A DNA stretch of 64,000 nucleotides from JACPFN01 sp964406135 (lineage in GTDB: Bacteria; Babelota; Babeliae; Babelales; Chromulinivoraceae), in contig CAYOQO010000004.1 of the NCBI GenBank assembly GCA_964406135.1, positions 1 through 64,000 on the forward strand, in the 5' to 3' direction. Positions within the stretch are counted from its first letter, which is position 1. Each line of letters begins with the position of its first letter. Below, in pieces: positions 9,409 to 17,875 of the stretch. The translations under genes were made by a program, and so were the position numbers. The notes beneath the pieces are model-generated. The model worked only from the letters and a program-made list of their open reading frames with translations. It did no database searches and was not told where the DNA came from.

Positions 9409-9957
9409 TTATCCTTCAATCAGCATTTTTTGGCGTAAACAACGAAGACGAGCAGCAATGGAATATTCCCACAAAAATAAGTCAGTTTGCATACGAACAC
9501 CTGCAATCAAGGATGGGTCATGCACCAACGTACTCAAAGTAATTTTGCCAGAAAGTTTTTTAAAAAAGTTTTCAAATTTTTCAAATTCATCATGTTCAAG
9601 TGGAGTTGCAGTATAAATGGTCAATTCCAACATATTATTTGTCTGAAAATATAAACAGCAAATATCAGACAAAACTTCTGAAAATATTTTTAATTGCTTA
9701 TGATTCACAAGAACATCAATAAGTTTTTTTAAATTTTGTGGCAATGAAAAATGTTCAAATAATTCATCAAGCACAATAGTTTTTGTTTTTGTTGGCTCAA
9801 CCAGCAAATTTACCAACGACATAAAATTATGATGTCTTTTAAAAAAACGAATTGCTAATTTTATTGATTTAATATTAGCCAGCGTTAACGTATCAGCATA
9901 TTCTGCCATATAAGCTTTGGCATATTTTTTTGCAATAGGTGATTGTGAATATCTCAT
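9409..9957 (-). CDS. atpH: F1 ATP synthase subunit delta
   Basis: Delta (OSCP-type) joins the peripheral stalk to the top of the F1 head. The 182 residues match family length. The N-terminal six-helix domain opens with IAKKYAKAYMAEYA, and the C-terminal part carries the family signature PSLIAGVRMQTDLFLWEYSI, normally seen as a G-G-x-x-x-R-x-G-D-x-x-x-D-x-S pattern. It lies between atpF (2 bases upstream) and atpA (1 base downstream), in normal order. Confidence 0.93.
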   Translation of the reverse strand: MRYSQSPIAKKYAKAYMAEYADTLTLANIKSIKLAIRFFKRHHNFMSLVNLLVEPTKTKTIVLDELFEHFSLPQNLKKLIDVLVNHKQLKIFSEVLSDICCLYFQTNNMLELTIYTATPLEHDEFEKFENFFKKLSGKITLSTLVHDPSLIAGVRMQTDLFLWEYSIAARLRCLRQKMLIEG

Positions 9958-9959
9958 AA

Positions 9960-10448
9960 TTATTGCAACTTTTCGAGCGCTTGTAGCACTTTTGACTGAT
10001 ATTTTTTGCCTAAATTTGCATCTTGTTCAAATTCTACTGCTAATTTTTTTTCAACATCTTCAAGAAGCATAGGAACTTCAATTTCAATGCTTTTTCGATA
10101 ATTCAAATAGTTTATTTTTTTCAAACTTGCTATTTCAATATTTTTTTGTTGTTGTGCACATTCAGCTTTTTTTTGTAAATTTTTTTGATCTTCGCTCTGA
10201 TTCCAAATTTTAAATTTTGATTCCAAAGTCATAAATATTTTTTGATCATGCTTAATTTGCTCTTGAATCTGTTGGCAAGTTTGTTGCAGTTGCTCTTCCT
10301 GTTCTTTTAAATATTGCAAATCATCTTTTTCACGAATAATTGATTTTGCAATACCTGAAATAACATAACGCTTGACCAAATAAACAGATATTGCAAGGCG
10401 AACTATTAAATTTAAAAAATTAAAAAAATTATCAATCGAAATGATCAT
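9960..10448 (-). CDS. atpF: F0 ATP synthase subunit b
   Basis: The peripheral-stalk subunit: one N-terminal membrane helix (FFNFLNLIVRLAISVYLV) followed by a long charged helix for b-dimer contact (about residues 40-160). At 162 residues it is of usual size. Its ATG overlaps the stop of the upstream b-like gene (ATGA at 10445-10448), so translation is probably coupled. Sequence identity with known b subunits is low, so the call rests on operon place, topology and length. Confidence 0.85.
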   Translation of the reverse strand: MIISIDNFFNFLNLIVRLAISVYLVKRYVISGIAKSIIREKDDLQYLKEQEEQLQQTCQQIQEQIKHDQKIFMTLESKFKIWNQSEDQKNLQKKAECAQQQKNIEIASLKKINYLNYRKSIEIEVPMLLEDVEKKLAVEFEQDANLGKKYQSKVLQALEKLQ

Positions 10449-10813
10449 AATTTCACATCCGAAAGTTGATCACACAATTTTTGCACCAAAACTTTTTTTT
10501 CTTGTGATGACAATGTGCTTGATTTTGGTAAATTTTGATACGATATTTGCTGATGTGCAACAAAAATTCGTGATAATTTTGGAACTAAAGCATATAATGA
10601 TTCTCTTGCTTTTTGCCAAGATGATTTTTGTGTCATTAATATATGTTGATGTTGCATTTTAGCAGTTGCAATATTTTGCTCTAATGATTTTTTATAAAAA
10701 TCTTGCTGTCCTATAATTTTGAGAGCTGGAGCAAAAATTAATGTGCGCATGACAGCATATGCAATGGCAAAATTTGCTATTTGCAAGAACAATGTAACAT
10801 CTGGCAAATTCAT
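10445..10813 (-). CDS. Second F0 b-type subunit (b' or b)
   Basis: A 122-residue protein with the N-terminal b-subunit signature: FLQIANFAIAYAVMRTLIFAPAL forms the membrane helix and the conserved Asn and Pro. A shorter helical tail follows (to residue 122). It stands between the c and b genes, the place of b' in operons that encode two different b chains. The stalk would then be a b/b' heterodimer. The tail is short compared with common b' of about 150 residues. The match of this N-terminus to b is actually better than that of the next gene. Confidence 0.8.
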   Translation of the reverse strand: MNLPDVTLFLQIANFAIAYAVMRTLIFAPALKIIGQQDFYKKSLEQNIATAKMQHQHILMTQKSSWQKARESLYALVPKLSRIFVAHQQISYQNLPKSSTLSSQEKKVLVQKLCDQLSDVKL

Positions 10814-10837
10814 AATTATCTCAAAATCAGCAGGTCA

Positions 10838-11083
10838 TTATTTATAAATGATAAGTAACGCAATAATTAAAACATAAATCGCACATGATTCAACAAGACC
10901 CATAGAAATAATCATTGTTGTACGAATTTTTGAATATGATTCAGGATATTTTCCTGCGTTTTCACAAGCCTTTGCCCCAATCATACCTTGCGCGATAGAT
11001 GGCCCAACAGTCCCAATACCCATTGCTATGGCAGCACCTACATACACTGCAGCTTGTGCATATGCACTGATATTTGCATCCAT
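10838..11083 (-). CDS. atpE: F0 ATP synthase subunit c, sodium-type ion site
   Basis: An 81-residue hairpin proteolipid forming the rotor ring. Helix 1 is Gly/Ala-rich (VYVGAAIAMGIGTVGPSIAQG) and helix 2 carries the ion-binding Glu65 (GLVESCAIY). Residues Gln32, Glu65, Ser66 and Tyr70 match, even in number, those that coordinate Na+ in the Ilyobacter c-ring; proton rings usually lack the Gln and Ser. I therefore predict Na+ coupling. AAGGGAT precedes the ATG. The a subunit (atpB), usually upstream, is missing; a kinase gene ends 36 bases upstream. Confidence 0.95.
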   Translation of the reverse strand: MDANISAYAQAAVYVGAAIAMGIGTVGPSIAQGMIGAKACENAGKYPESYSKIRTTMIISMGLVESCAIYVLIIALLIIYK

Positions 11084-11119
11084 GTTTATATCCCTTAGTT
11101 TTTTAATTTTGAATCATTT

Positions 11120-11875
11120 TCAAATTGAGCTTAAATCATTTTCCATGCTAAGATCAATATTCCCATGAATCTTTAAAAAATCAAGAATTTGTCGTATAAA
11201 ATCTCTTTGTACAGCCACATCATCCTTAAAATTCAAACTGCCATCTAACACCAAAACTGAAAAATTTATAAATTTTTCATCAATCATTTTTTTCATCAAA
11301 AGTTTTTCATGATATTCCTCAAGCTGCTGCAAATATTGCAGTGGAATTCCTGCTTCTTCTGATCTATTACGCTCTTTAAGCCGATCAAAACATATTTCTG
11401 CAGGTACACGAAGATAAATAAATCCTAAAGGAATATCGGTATTGCGCATATACCAATCCCACATTTGTCCATACACAGCCCACCCTAAATCATCAATTTT
11501 TCCAAATTGATGCAACATCTGAGCAAAACAATATCGATCAGAAAACCAAGATCGTTCCATAATTTGAATTTGATCTGCACATGCACCATCTTTTTGCTGC
11601 TTGCGAATTCGAGTCATGCTTGCATAAATTTGAAATAACAAACCCCAACGAAAAGGGTCTTTATAAAATTCAAATAACAAATTATACCCTTGCACATTTT
11701 GCCACTCATCACATGGCTCTAAAGAAATGACAAGATTTGGCAAATACTTTTGAAGAATTTTAACAAAAGTTGATTTTCCAGCACCAATGTTTCCTTCAAT
11801 AAAAATGATTGGCGCTTGCGTTTGAAGACAAAATACCGACATAAATATTAAACTGATGTATATTTTTTTGTTCAT
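11120..11875 (-). CDS. Deoxynucleoside kinase with signal-peptide-like N-terminus
   Basis: A member of the dNK/dGK family that phosphorylates deoxynucleosides for salvage. The P-loop GNIGAGKST is at about residues 28-36; the substrate-site Glu is in SLEPCDEWQNV, the ERS motif in IMERSWFSDRY, and the lid is arginine-rich (LKERNRSEE). Unusually, about 20 hydrophobic residues (IYISLIFMSVFCLQTQA) precede the P-loop, and the ATG at 11875 with AAGGA upstream supports this long start. It is a paralogue of the next gene (shared EWQNVxGYNLL and ERSxxSxRYCFA) and ends 36 bases before atpE. Confidence 0.88.
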   Translation of the reverse strand: MNKKIYISLIFMSVFCLQTQAPIIFIEGNIGAGKSTFVKILQKYLPNLVISLEPCDEWQNVQGYNLLFEFYKDPFRWGLLFQIYASMTRIRKQQKDGACADQIQIMERSWFSDRYCFAQMLHQFGKIDDLGWAVYGQMWDWYMRNTDIPLGFIYLRVPAEICFDRLKERNRSEEAGIPLQYLQQLEEYHEKLLMKKMIDEKFINFSVLVLDGSLNFKDDVAVQRDFIRQILDFLKIHGNIDLSMENDLSSI

Positions 11876-11942
11876 AAAAATCCTTGTTTTCTTCCATCAT
11901 TCCCTACTTAAAACGAGAATTCAGACTTTTCATAATGTTGAT

Positions 11943-12626
11943 TCATTTCAATTTTGTTAAAAATTCTTTAATTGGTCCTAAATATTGCTCTTGCATATGT
12001 TTATTTTGGGCTAAGTCTTGAGTGAAATCTAAAATTAACACGGGCAGATTTGCTATAATGCTATCAATTCCCTGTTTGTTAATAAACCAATCATCATATT
12101 TTTTTTCAATGCGTTGCAAATAATCAAGCGTAATTGGTTTTTCTTCAAAACGTCCACGCTCTTCAATCCGCTGTAAACAAACCTCTGCTGATGTTTTTAA
12201 ATAAATAAAACCTTTCGGAGCATGAGCAACACGAGTAATTTCACGATCCCATAATTTTTTATACAGAATCCATTCCATACCATTCATCAAGCCAATTTCT
12301 TGTGCAACTTCTGCAAAACAATAACGTCCAGAATACACCGAACGCTCAATTAAGCAAAATTCTTTTAAAGCATCACAAGGCTCTGCTGTTATTTGATCAA
12401 TTCTGGTAGATAAAATGTAAGATTGGCAAGTATATGCCCATCGCTTTTGATCTAAAAAAAATTGTTCAAGTAAATTATATCCGTCCACATTTTGCCACAA
12501 TTCATTTGGTTCAAAAACCACATCAACATTTAAATTTTGATGCAAATAATTTAAAAAAGTTGATTTACCAACTCCAACATTTCCTTCAATCATAATCATA
12601 GGAATATTATGATGATTTCGCTTCAT
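11943..12626 (-). CDS. Deoxynucleoside kinase
   Basis: A 227-residue cytoplasmic paralogue of its neighbour, without the hydrophobic leader. The P-loop is GNVGVGKST (about residues 15-23), followed by FEPNELWQNVDGYNLLEQFF, IERSVYSGRYCFAE and a lid with ERGRFEE. It makes deoxynucleoside monophosphates from salvaged deoxynucleosides; base preference cannot be read reliably. Having two kinases suggests division of substrates, as in Lactobacillus dAK/dGK pairs, or use of host nucleosides. It heads the minus-strand block that leads into the ATP synthase genes. Confidence 0.9.
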   Translation of the reverse strand: MKRNHHNIPMIMIEGNVGVGKSTFLNYLHQNLNVDVVFEPNELWQNVDGYNLLEQFFLDQKRWAYTCQSYILSTRIDQITAEPCDALKEFCLIERSVYSGRYCFAEVAQEIGLMNGMEWILYKKLWDREITRVAHAPKGFIYLKTSAEVCLQRIEERGRFEEKPITLDYLQRIEKKYDDWFINKQGIDSIIANLPVLILDFTQDLAQNKHMQEQYLGPIKEFLTKLK

Positions 12627-12738
12627 TTTTTCTCCTCATTCTTGTATGCAAAAATTATTGAGTCAGCATACTATGGCTCTGTTTGATCAGCAACCATTTT
12701 GCCTTCATAAAAAAAATATAGTAAGGTAAGCATTGAAA

Positions 12739-14442
12739 ATGAATGTGTCGTACTTAAGCAAAATGGTGAATATGACGGTAAAAAGTTTACATAATCAAAT
12801 TTCACAAATTGTTAAACGCAGTTTTTTATGCATCATGTTTTTTGGTGTTCATGGCATACAATCAGATGCTTTCGATGATGACGAATTTGATAATTTACTC
12901 AGCAACATTTCAGAAGAAGAACTACAAGTGCTTCGCACCTGTGAGCCTGGCGAAGCTGCAACATGGAACGCACTTTTAACTGCAGCTGGCGTCCCACAAG
13001 CTTTAAATAATCAATTTTATATCAAAACATCACTTCCAAGAACCAGAAACATTTTAAATTTTCCAGAATTTCAACTTTGTTCATATCAAGATATGGACAG
13101 CAGAAGTCAATTAACCTTCCATTTATTTTATAACCAAACTAGCAGAAAAAATTATACTCAATCAGTTGACCAAATTGATGGAACTCGAATCGGTTCTTAT
13201 TTAAACATCGAAGATAAAAATTTTATCAGTTTGCTTGATGCTGCATTAAAATCTTCCAGCTTGCCTGCAGATCTTGCACCACTTCGTGGTTTAAATTATC
13301 CAGTACTTATCAATGATCTTGCAAACGCACGACTTCAAGAACGACGTTTAGGATTTTTAACTCATTACTATCATAAATTAAGCAAATATACGTATTTTGA
13401 ATTTAAAGTTCCTGTTTTGTACATGATGAAAAATTTAAATTTTACCGAAAAGGAAAAAAATACCTTTCGTCGCCAATTTGTGGCATTTGATGGTTTTTCA
13501 GGATCATTCAACGAAAATGATTTTGCAAAACAACATTTAATTTTTGACGCAGTAGGTCTTGGCGATACTGAGCTCAGCTTGTCGACACGAATTTACACTC
13601 ACAAATCAACTCACAAACATTTAGATGGTGGTATTTTTGCATTTTTACCAACAGATTGGCAATGGGCACGCGGCTTATACGGAACTTATATTAATCCAAC
13701 CAATCAATTTCCTATTCTTGATTTGTGTGAATTAGTAAAAGGAATTCCACTAGGTCCTGTAAAAAATCCACAACTTGGAGCAATTTTAAATGATTACTTC
13801 TTTTCAGCTATTGATCATTTAGCATCAGATCTTTTACAATGCCCTCTTGGATACTATCAAAGCATCATGATCGGTTGTAAATTGTCTCCTTACTGGAAAA
13901 TTAAAGAAAATTTAGAATTTAATGGACTGTATACCTTAGAATTTATTTTACCTTATGAACAACCGCGATTCTTTGATGTGAAAGATATTGGAGTTTTTTC
14001 TGAAGAATATGCAGCACTTCCAAATACAACTGACGCAGATCAAGAAGCAAAATTATTATTTTTAGAAACTCGACTTTCAGAACTTTTATTTCCACGAGTC
14101 TATAATACCAAAGTTTCTCCTGGCTTTGTTTTTACTTCTGCTTCAAATATTCAAACTTCACACAAAGGTTGGGATTTTACGGCTGGCTACAGCGCTTGGT
14201 ATCAATTTGCAGAAAATTTTAAATCCATTGATCTTCCAAAAGGTACCAAACTTGAAGACTTTGATATTGATCGTTCAATGTCACAAGATGCATACCAAGT
14301 AAAATTGTTTGGTAAAGCTCATCATGACATTCATGCTCCTTGCTATGACCTTTCATTTACCATGTGGGCAGATGTAAGCATTTTTGGTAACAATCTCGGT
14401 AATGATTTTACTATTGGTTTCACGTTTGATAGAAAATTCTAA
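12739..14442 (+). CDS. Exported protein, possible outer-membrane beta-barrel
   Basis: A protein of about 567 residues. Several starts are possible: ATG at 12739, or later Met codons near 12763 and 12772, which would give a tighter signal peptide around FLCIMFFGVHGIQSDA. After an acidic stretch (FDDDEFDN) the chain shows many alternating, aromatic-rich strands in its second half and ends in a terminal Phe (GFTFDRKF), the usual outer-membrane barrel ending. No family recognised. It precedes the editing-domain gene by 23 bases and is probably cotranscribed with it. Outer-membrane location is an inference. Confidence 0.65.
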   Translation: MNVSYLSKMVNMTVKSLHNQISQIVKRSFLCIMFFGVHGIQSDAFDDDEFDNLLSNISEEELQVLRTCEPGEAATWNALLTAAGVPQALNNQFYIKTSLPRTRNILNFPEFQLCSYQDMDSRSQLTFHLFYNQTSRKNYTQSVDQIDGTRIGSYLNIEDKNFISLLDAALKSSSLPADLAPLRGLNYPVLINDLANARLQERRLGFLTHYYHKLSKYTYFEFKVPVLYMMKNLNFTEKEKNTFRRQFVAFDGFSGSFNENDFAKQHLIFDAVGLGDTELSLSTRIYTHKSTHKHLDGGIFAFLPTDWQWARGLYGTYINPTNQFPILDLCELVKGIPLGPVKNPQLGAILNDYFFSAIDHLASDLLQCPLGYYQSIMIGCKLSPYWKIKENLEFNGLYTLEFILPYEQPRFFDVKDIGVFSEEYAALPNTTDADQEAKLLFLETRLSELLFPRVYNTKVSPGFVFTSASNIQTSHKGWDFTAGYSAWYQFAENFKSIDLPKGTKLEDFDIDRSMSQDAYQVKLFGKAHHDIHAPCYDLSFTMWADVSIFGNNLGNDFTIGFTFDRKF

Positions 14443-14465
14443 TCAAAAATTAGGAACATAAACTT

Positions 14466-15704
14466 ATGAAAAATAAATTATTTTTATCTTTAACTTTAAT
14501 CTGTTCTTTTTTTCAAATGCAATCTTCATTTAAATTAACCAATCAACTCTTAAAAGCTGCAGACAGTGCAGGCTTTTTTGATCGAGCGATCATTGACATT
14601 TTGCAAATTCGACAAAAAATTAAAGAATTAATTATTGGAAAATTTATGTGGCGTGGAGCTTCAGTAAAATTGACAATCTACGATAGCAAAAAAAATAAAC
14701 TGAATTATCAATTAAACATTATTGTCAAACGTCCTGAAGCTTTATTTGGTGCAACATTTGTTGTAATCAACCCTTCACATCCAAATCTTTTTTTCATGGT
14801 TGATGAAGAACACAAAGATAATGTCATAAACTTTGTTGCAAAAACTCAACAAAGAAACTTACTTGATCGATTTGAAAATCCAGATTTTTCAATGATTAAA
14901 ACTGGAACATTTGCAGAGCATCCAATCACCAAAGAACTATTGCCATTATTTATTGCAGATTACTGCTTAGAAGGTTACGACAATCGTATCACTCATGCAC
15001 ATTTAGCAATTCCTGCACATGATGTTAAAGATTTTCAAGCTGCCCAAACCTATCAACTACCTATAAAATTAGTGATTACATCACCTGATGAAACAAAATC
15101 ATCATCAAGTCCTCAAATCAACAAAAACACCAAACAACTTATTGCGGCATATCCTGGTGAATATTCAGACTGTATTATCATTAACAGCGAATTTTTAAAC
15201 GGCAATATTAAATCTTCTGCAGATAAAGCTATTTCATTTTTACAAAATCAAAAAATAGGCTCTGAATATAAAGAACCAATTTTGTATAATTTTATGAACA
15301 AATCATGTTCAATCAATGATTTACAAGCAATTGAAACTCTTCTTATTCAAGAACATAAATCATTATCTGCTCATCAAAAAGAAATGATGCTTATTTTAAT
15401 GCTGCAAGTTCAATCAGATTTTTTAAGCATTGTTGAACAATTTTTAATCAATGCACGAGATTCAAAAGAATTGATGATTGAATTGATTGAAGAATCATGC
15501 GCTTTGCGTAATAATAAAGATGCATATTTACTTCATTGGGCACATTTAAATACCAACGAATCTGAAAAAAACATTTTCAAACAAGACATAAATTCATTTT
15601 ACAAACTTTGCAAATTTTGTGCAGAACTTATTGATTTCTTGGGTGACTTTGGATCAAGCTGCACACATGCTTTAGCAAATTTAAAAAACTTACAAAATAG
15701 ATGA
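14466..15704 (+). CDS. Exported protein with leucyl-tRNA synthetase CP1 editing-like domain
   Basis: A 412-residue protein with a signal peptide (MKNKLFLSLTLICSFFQMQS). Residues about 65-275 follow the LeuRS editing (CP1) domain in order: RPEALFGATFVVINPSHP at 89-106 (synthetase form TTRPDTLFGxTxxxLxPEHP), KTGTF at 145-149, LPLFIADYCLEGY at 159-171, AIPAHDVKDFQ at 181-191 with the catalytic-type Asp, LPIKLVI, and INSEFLNG at 239-246. The essential Thr of the T-rich loop is changed (RPEA for RPDT). No aminoacylation motifs (HIGH, KMSKS) are present; a helical C-terminal part follows. The stop overlaps the recD2 start (ATGA). Function unknown; an exported hydrolase or tRNA-binding module is possible. 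Confidence 0.75.
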   Translation: MKNKLFLSLTLICSFFQMQSSFKLTNQLLKAADSAGFFDRAIIDILQIRQKIKELIIGKFMWRGASVKLTIYDSKKNKLNYQLNIIVKRPEALFGATFVVINPSHPNLFFMVDEEHKDNVINFVAKTQQRNLLDRFENPDFSMIKTGTFAEHPITKELLPLFIADYCLEGYDNRITHAHLAIPAHDVKDFQAAQTYQLPIKLVITSPDETKSSSSPQINKNTKQLIAAYPGEYSDCIIINSEFLNGNIKSSADKAISFLQNQKIGSEYKEPILYNFMNKSCSINDLQAIETLLIQEHKSLSAHQKEMMLILMLQVQSDFLSIVEQFLINARDSKELMIELIEESCALRNNKDAYLLHWAHLNTNESEKNIFKQDINSFYKLCKFCAELIDFLGDFGSSCTHALANLKNLQNR

Positions 15705-17875
15705 ACACTGATCAAATATTTGGAATTATTGACCGAATCCTGTTTGCTAACAAAGAAACAGGATTTTCGGTTTTTATTGTACACTCTAAAAAATTAGAAC
15801 CAACTACGGTAACTGGTGCTTTTGCAAATATTCAAGCTGGCCAAGAAATTCATTTACAAGGCAGCTGGGGCTTTCATCCAAAATTTGGCAAACAATTTCA
15901 AGCTACCAGTTTTACCACAACACTTCCGACATCAATTTTAGGTATTCAAAAATATTTAAGCTCTGGTTTTATTAAAGGAATCGGCAAAGTTTATGCAGAA
16001 AAAATTGTACAAAAATTTGGTGAACAAACTTTAACAATCATTGATCAAAATCCTGATGACTTGCTTTTAGTTCCCGGACTCGGCCAAAAACGTGTTGAGC
16101 GAATCAAACAATCATGGATCGATCAAAAATATATTGCAAAAATTATGGTGTTCTTGCAGGAAAAAGGAGCCTCTGCAACTTATGCAACCAAAATTTATAA
16201 ACGTTATGGACATGATGCCATTGCAAAACTGTCACAAGATCCTTACCGATTAACTGATGATATTTGGGGTATCGGATTTAAAACTGCTGATAAAATTGCA
16301 CAAAATATGGGTTTTGCTACAGGTTCAGTACAACGAGTACAAGCAGGAATTTTATTCCTGCTCAAGCAAGAATCAAATCATGGCCATGTTTATCAAAAAG
16401 TAGATGAAACAAAAGAAAAAACGTTTCAACTTCTCGAAATTGATCCTGCCCTGCATCAATCTGAAATGAAAAAAGCTCTTGTTAATTTGTATCAAAACGA
16501 AAAAATTAAACTTATCAGCCACAATAATCAACATTTTGTTGGCCTCAGTCAAATGTACGGATGCGAAAAAGGGATCGCTCAAAAAATAATTCAATTGATT
16601 GCATCACCGATACATCATAAAGTTACCAATACAACTTTGTACCAATCACTGCAAAAACATATGGATTTAGAACTTAATCAAGATCAACAATCTGCAATTT
16701 TAGGATCTTTTGAACACAAAATGTCAATTATTACGGGTGGTCCTGGAACTGGTAAAACAACTTTAATCAAAACGTTAATCAAATTACTCGAAGAACATAA
16801 ATTTGAGTACAAACTTGCAGCCCCTACGGGACGCGCAGCAAAACGACTTATGGAAAGCACCAAACGCCACGCAACAACCATTCACCGCCTGCTGGAATTT
16901 GATCCTGCTACGATGAAATTTGTGCATGATGAACAAAATGCTTTAAAAACAGATTTTTTAATTGTAGATGAAACATCCATGATCGATATTTTTTTAGGAT
17001 ATTCACTGATCAAAGCTGTATCGCTACAAACTCATGTTGTGTTTATCGGCGATGTTGACCAATTACCATCAGTTGGCCCTGGCAATGTGCTCAAAGATTT
17101 GATTCAGAGTCAAAAAATTGCTTGCACAAAATTAATTCAAATTTTTCGTCAAGCTCAAAACAGCATGATCATTCAAAATGCTCACAAAATTAATCATGGT
17201 GAATTTTTTTCAAGCTCACTTCCAGATTGTAAAAAAGATTTTTATTTTATCAAAGAAGAACAAGTTGAAAATGCTTTTGGCATTATCACCAAAATTCTTC
17301 AAACAACAATTCCTGCACATCACATTGACCAAAACAATGTCAGCATTTTAACTCCGATGAACCGTGGAGCTACCGGAACTCAAAAATTAAATCATGATTT
17401 ACAACAACTTTTAAATCCTGACATGCAAGGACCACAGGCCATATCGATGGGAGTTTCCTATCGCATCAACGATCGAGTTATGCAAATTCGAAATAATTAC
17501 GACAAAAAAATATTTAACGGAGACATTGGAACAATCTGTGACATTGACCAGGAAGAACAAACCGTTATGGTTGATTTTGATGGATTTCAAGTTTCATATG
17601 CTTTTGATGAAATGAATGAATTGGTTCTTGCTTATGCAATCACAATTCATAAAAGCCAAGGTAGTGAATATGACGCAGTCATCATTCCGATTTTCATGCA
17701 ACATTTTATGTTACTTCAAAGAAATTTGATTTATACTGCTATTACCCGAGCAAAAAAACTTTGTATTTTTATTGGACAAACTAAAGCAATTGCCATGGGT
17801 ATTAAAAATGCAAAACAAGAACAACGAATCACATTTCTTTCTCAATTTTTAACTGAACAGTTATCATGTCGCTAA
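15701..17875 (+). CDS. recD2: RecD2-type 5'-3' DNA helicase
   Basis: A superfamily-1 helicase of the RecD2 type, which acts in repair without RecBC. The 724 residues carry the N-terminal OB/HhH part (LSSGFIKGIGKVYAEKIV and VPGLGQKRVERI), the Walker A GGPGTGKTTL at about residues 347-356, APTGRAAKRL (motif Ia), IVDETSMID (Walker B), FIGDVDQLPSVGPG (motif III), and the C-terminal TIHKSQGSEYDAVI and YTAITRAKKL motifs. It overlaps the upstream gene by ATGA and the downstream amidase-like gene by 10 bases, so these genes are probably one transcript. Confidence 0.95.
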   Translation: MNTDQIFGIIDRILFANKETGFSVFIVHSKKLEPTTVTGAFANIQAGQEIHLQGSWGFHPKFGKQFQATSFTTTLPTSILGIQKYLSSGFIKGIGKVYAEKIVQKFGEQTLTIIDQNPDDLLLVPGLGQKRVERIKQSWIDQKYIAKIMVFLQEKGASATYATKIYKRYGHDAIAKLSQDPYRLTDDIWGIGFKTADKIAQNMGFATGSVQRVQAGILFLLKQESNHGHVYQKVDETKEKTFQLLEIDPALHQSEMKKALVNLYQNEKIKLISHNNQHFVGLSQMYGCEKGIAQKIIQLIASPIHHKVTNTTLYQSLQKHMDLELNQDQQSAILGSFEHKMSIITGGPGTGKTTLIKTLIKLLEEHKFEYKLAAPTGRAAKRLMESTKRHATTIHRLLEFDPATMKFVHDEQNALKTDFLIVDETSMIDIFLGYSLIKAVSLQTHVVFIGDVDQLPSVGPGNVLKDLIQSQKIACTKLIQIFRQAQNSMIIQNAHKINHGEFFSSSLPDCKKDFYFIKEEQVENAFGIITKILQTTIPAHHIDQNNVSILTPMNRGATGTQKLNHDLQQLLNPDMQGPQAISMGVSYRINDRVMQIRNNYDKKIFNGDIGTICDIDQEEQTVMVDFDGFQVSYAFDEMNELVLAYAITIHKSQGSEYDAVIIPIFMQHFMLLQRNLIYTAITRAKKLCIFIGQTKAIAMGIKNAKQEQRITFLSQFLTEQLSCR

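Noticed and set aside
9248..9616. 122-codon plus-strand frame across the atpA/atpH junction
   Set aside because: Antisense to two conserved genes, no recognisable product.
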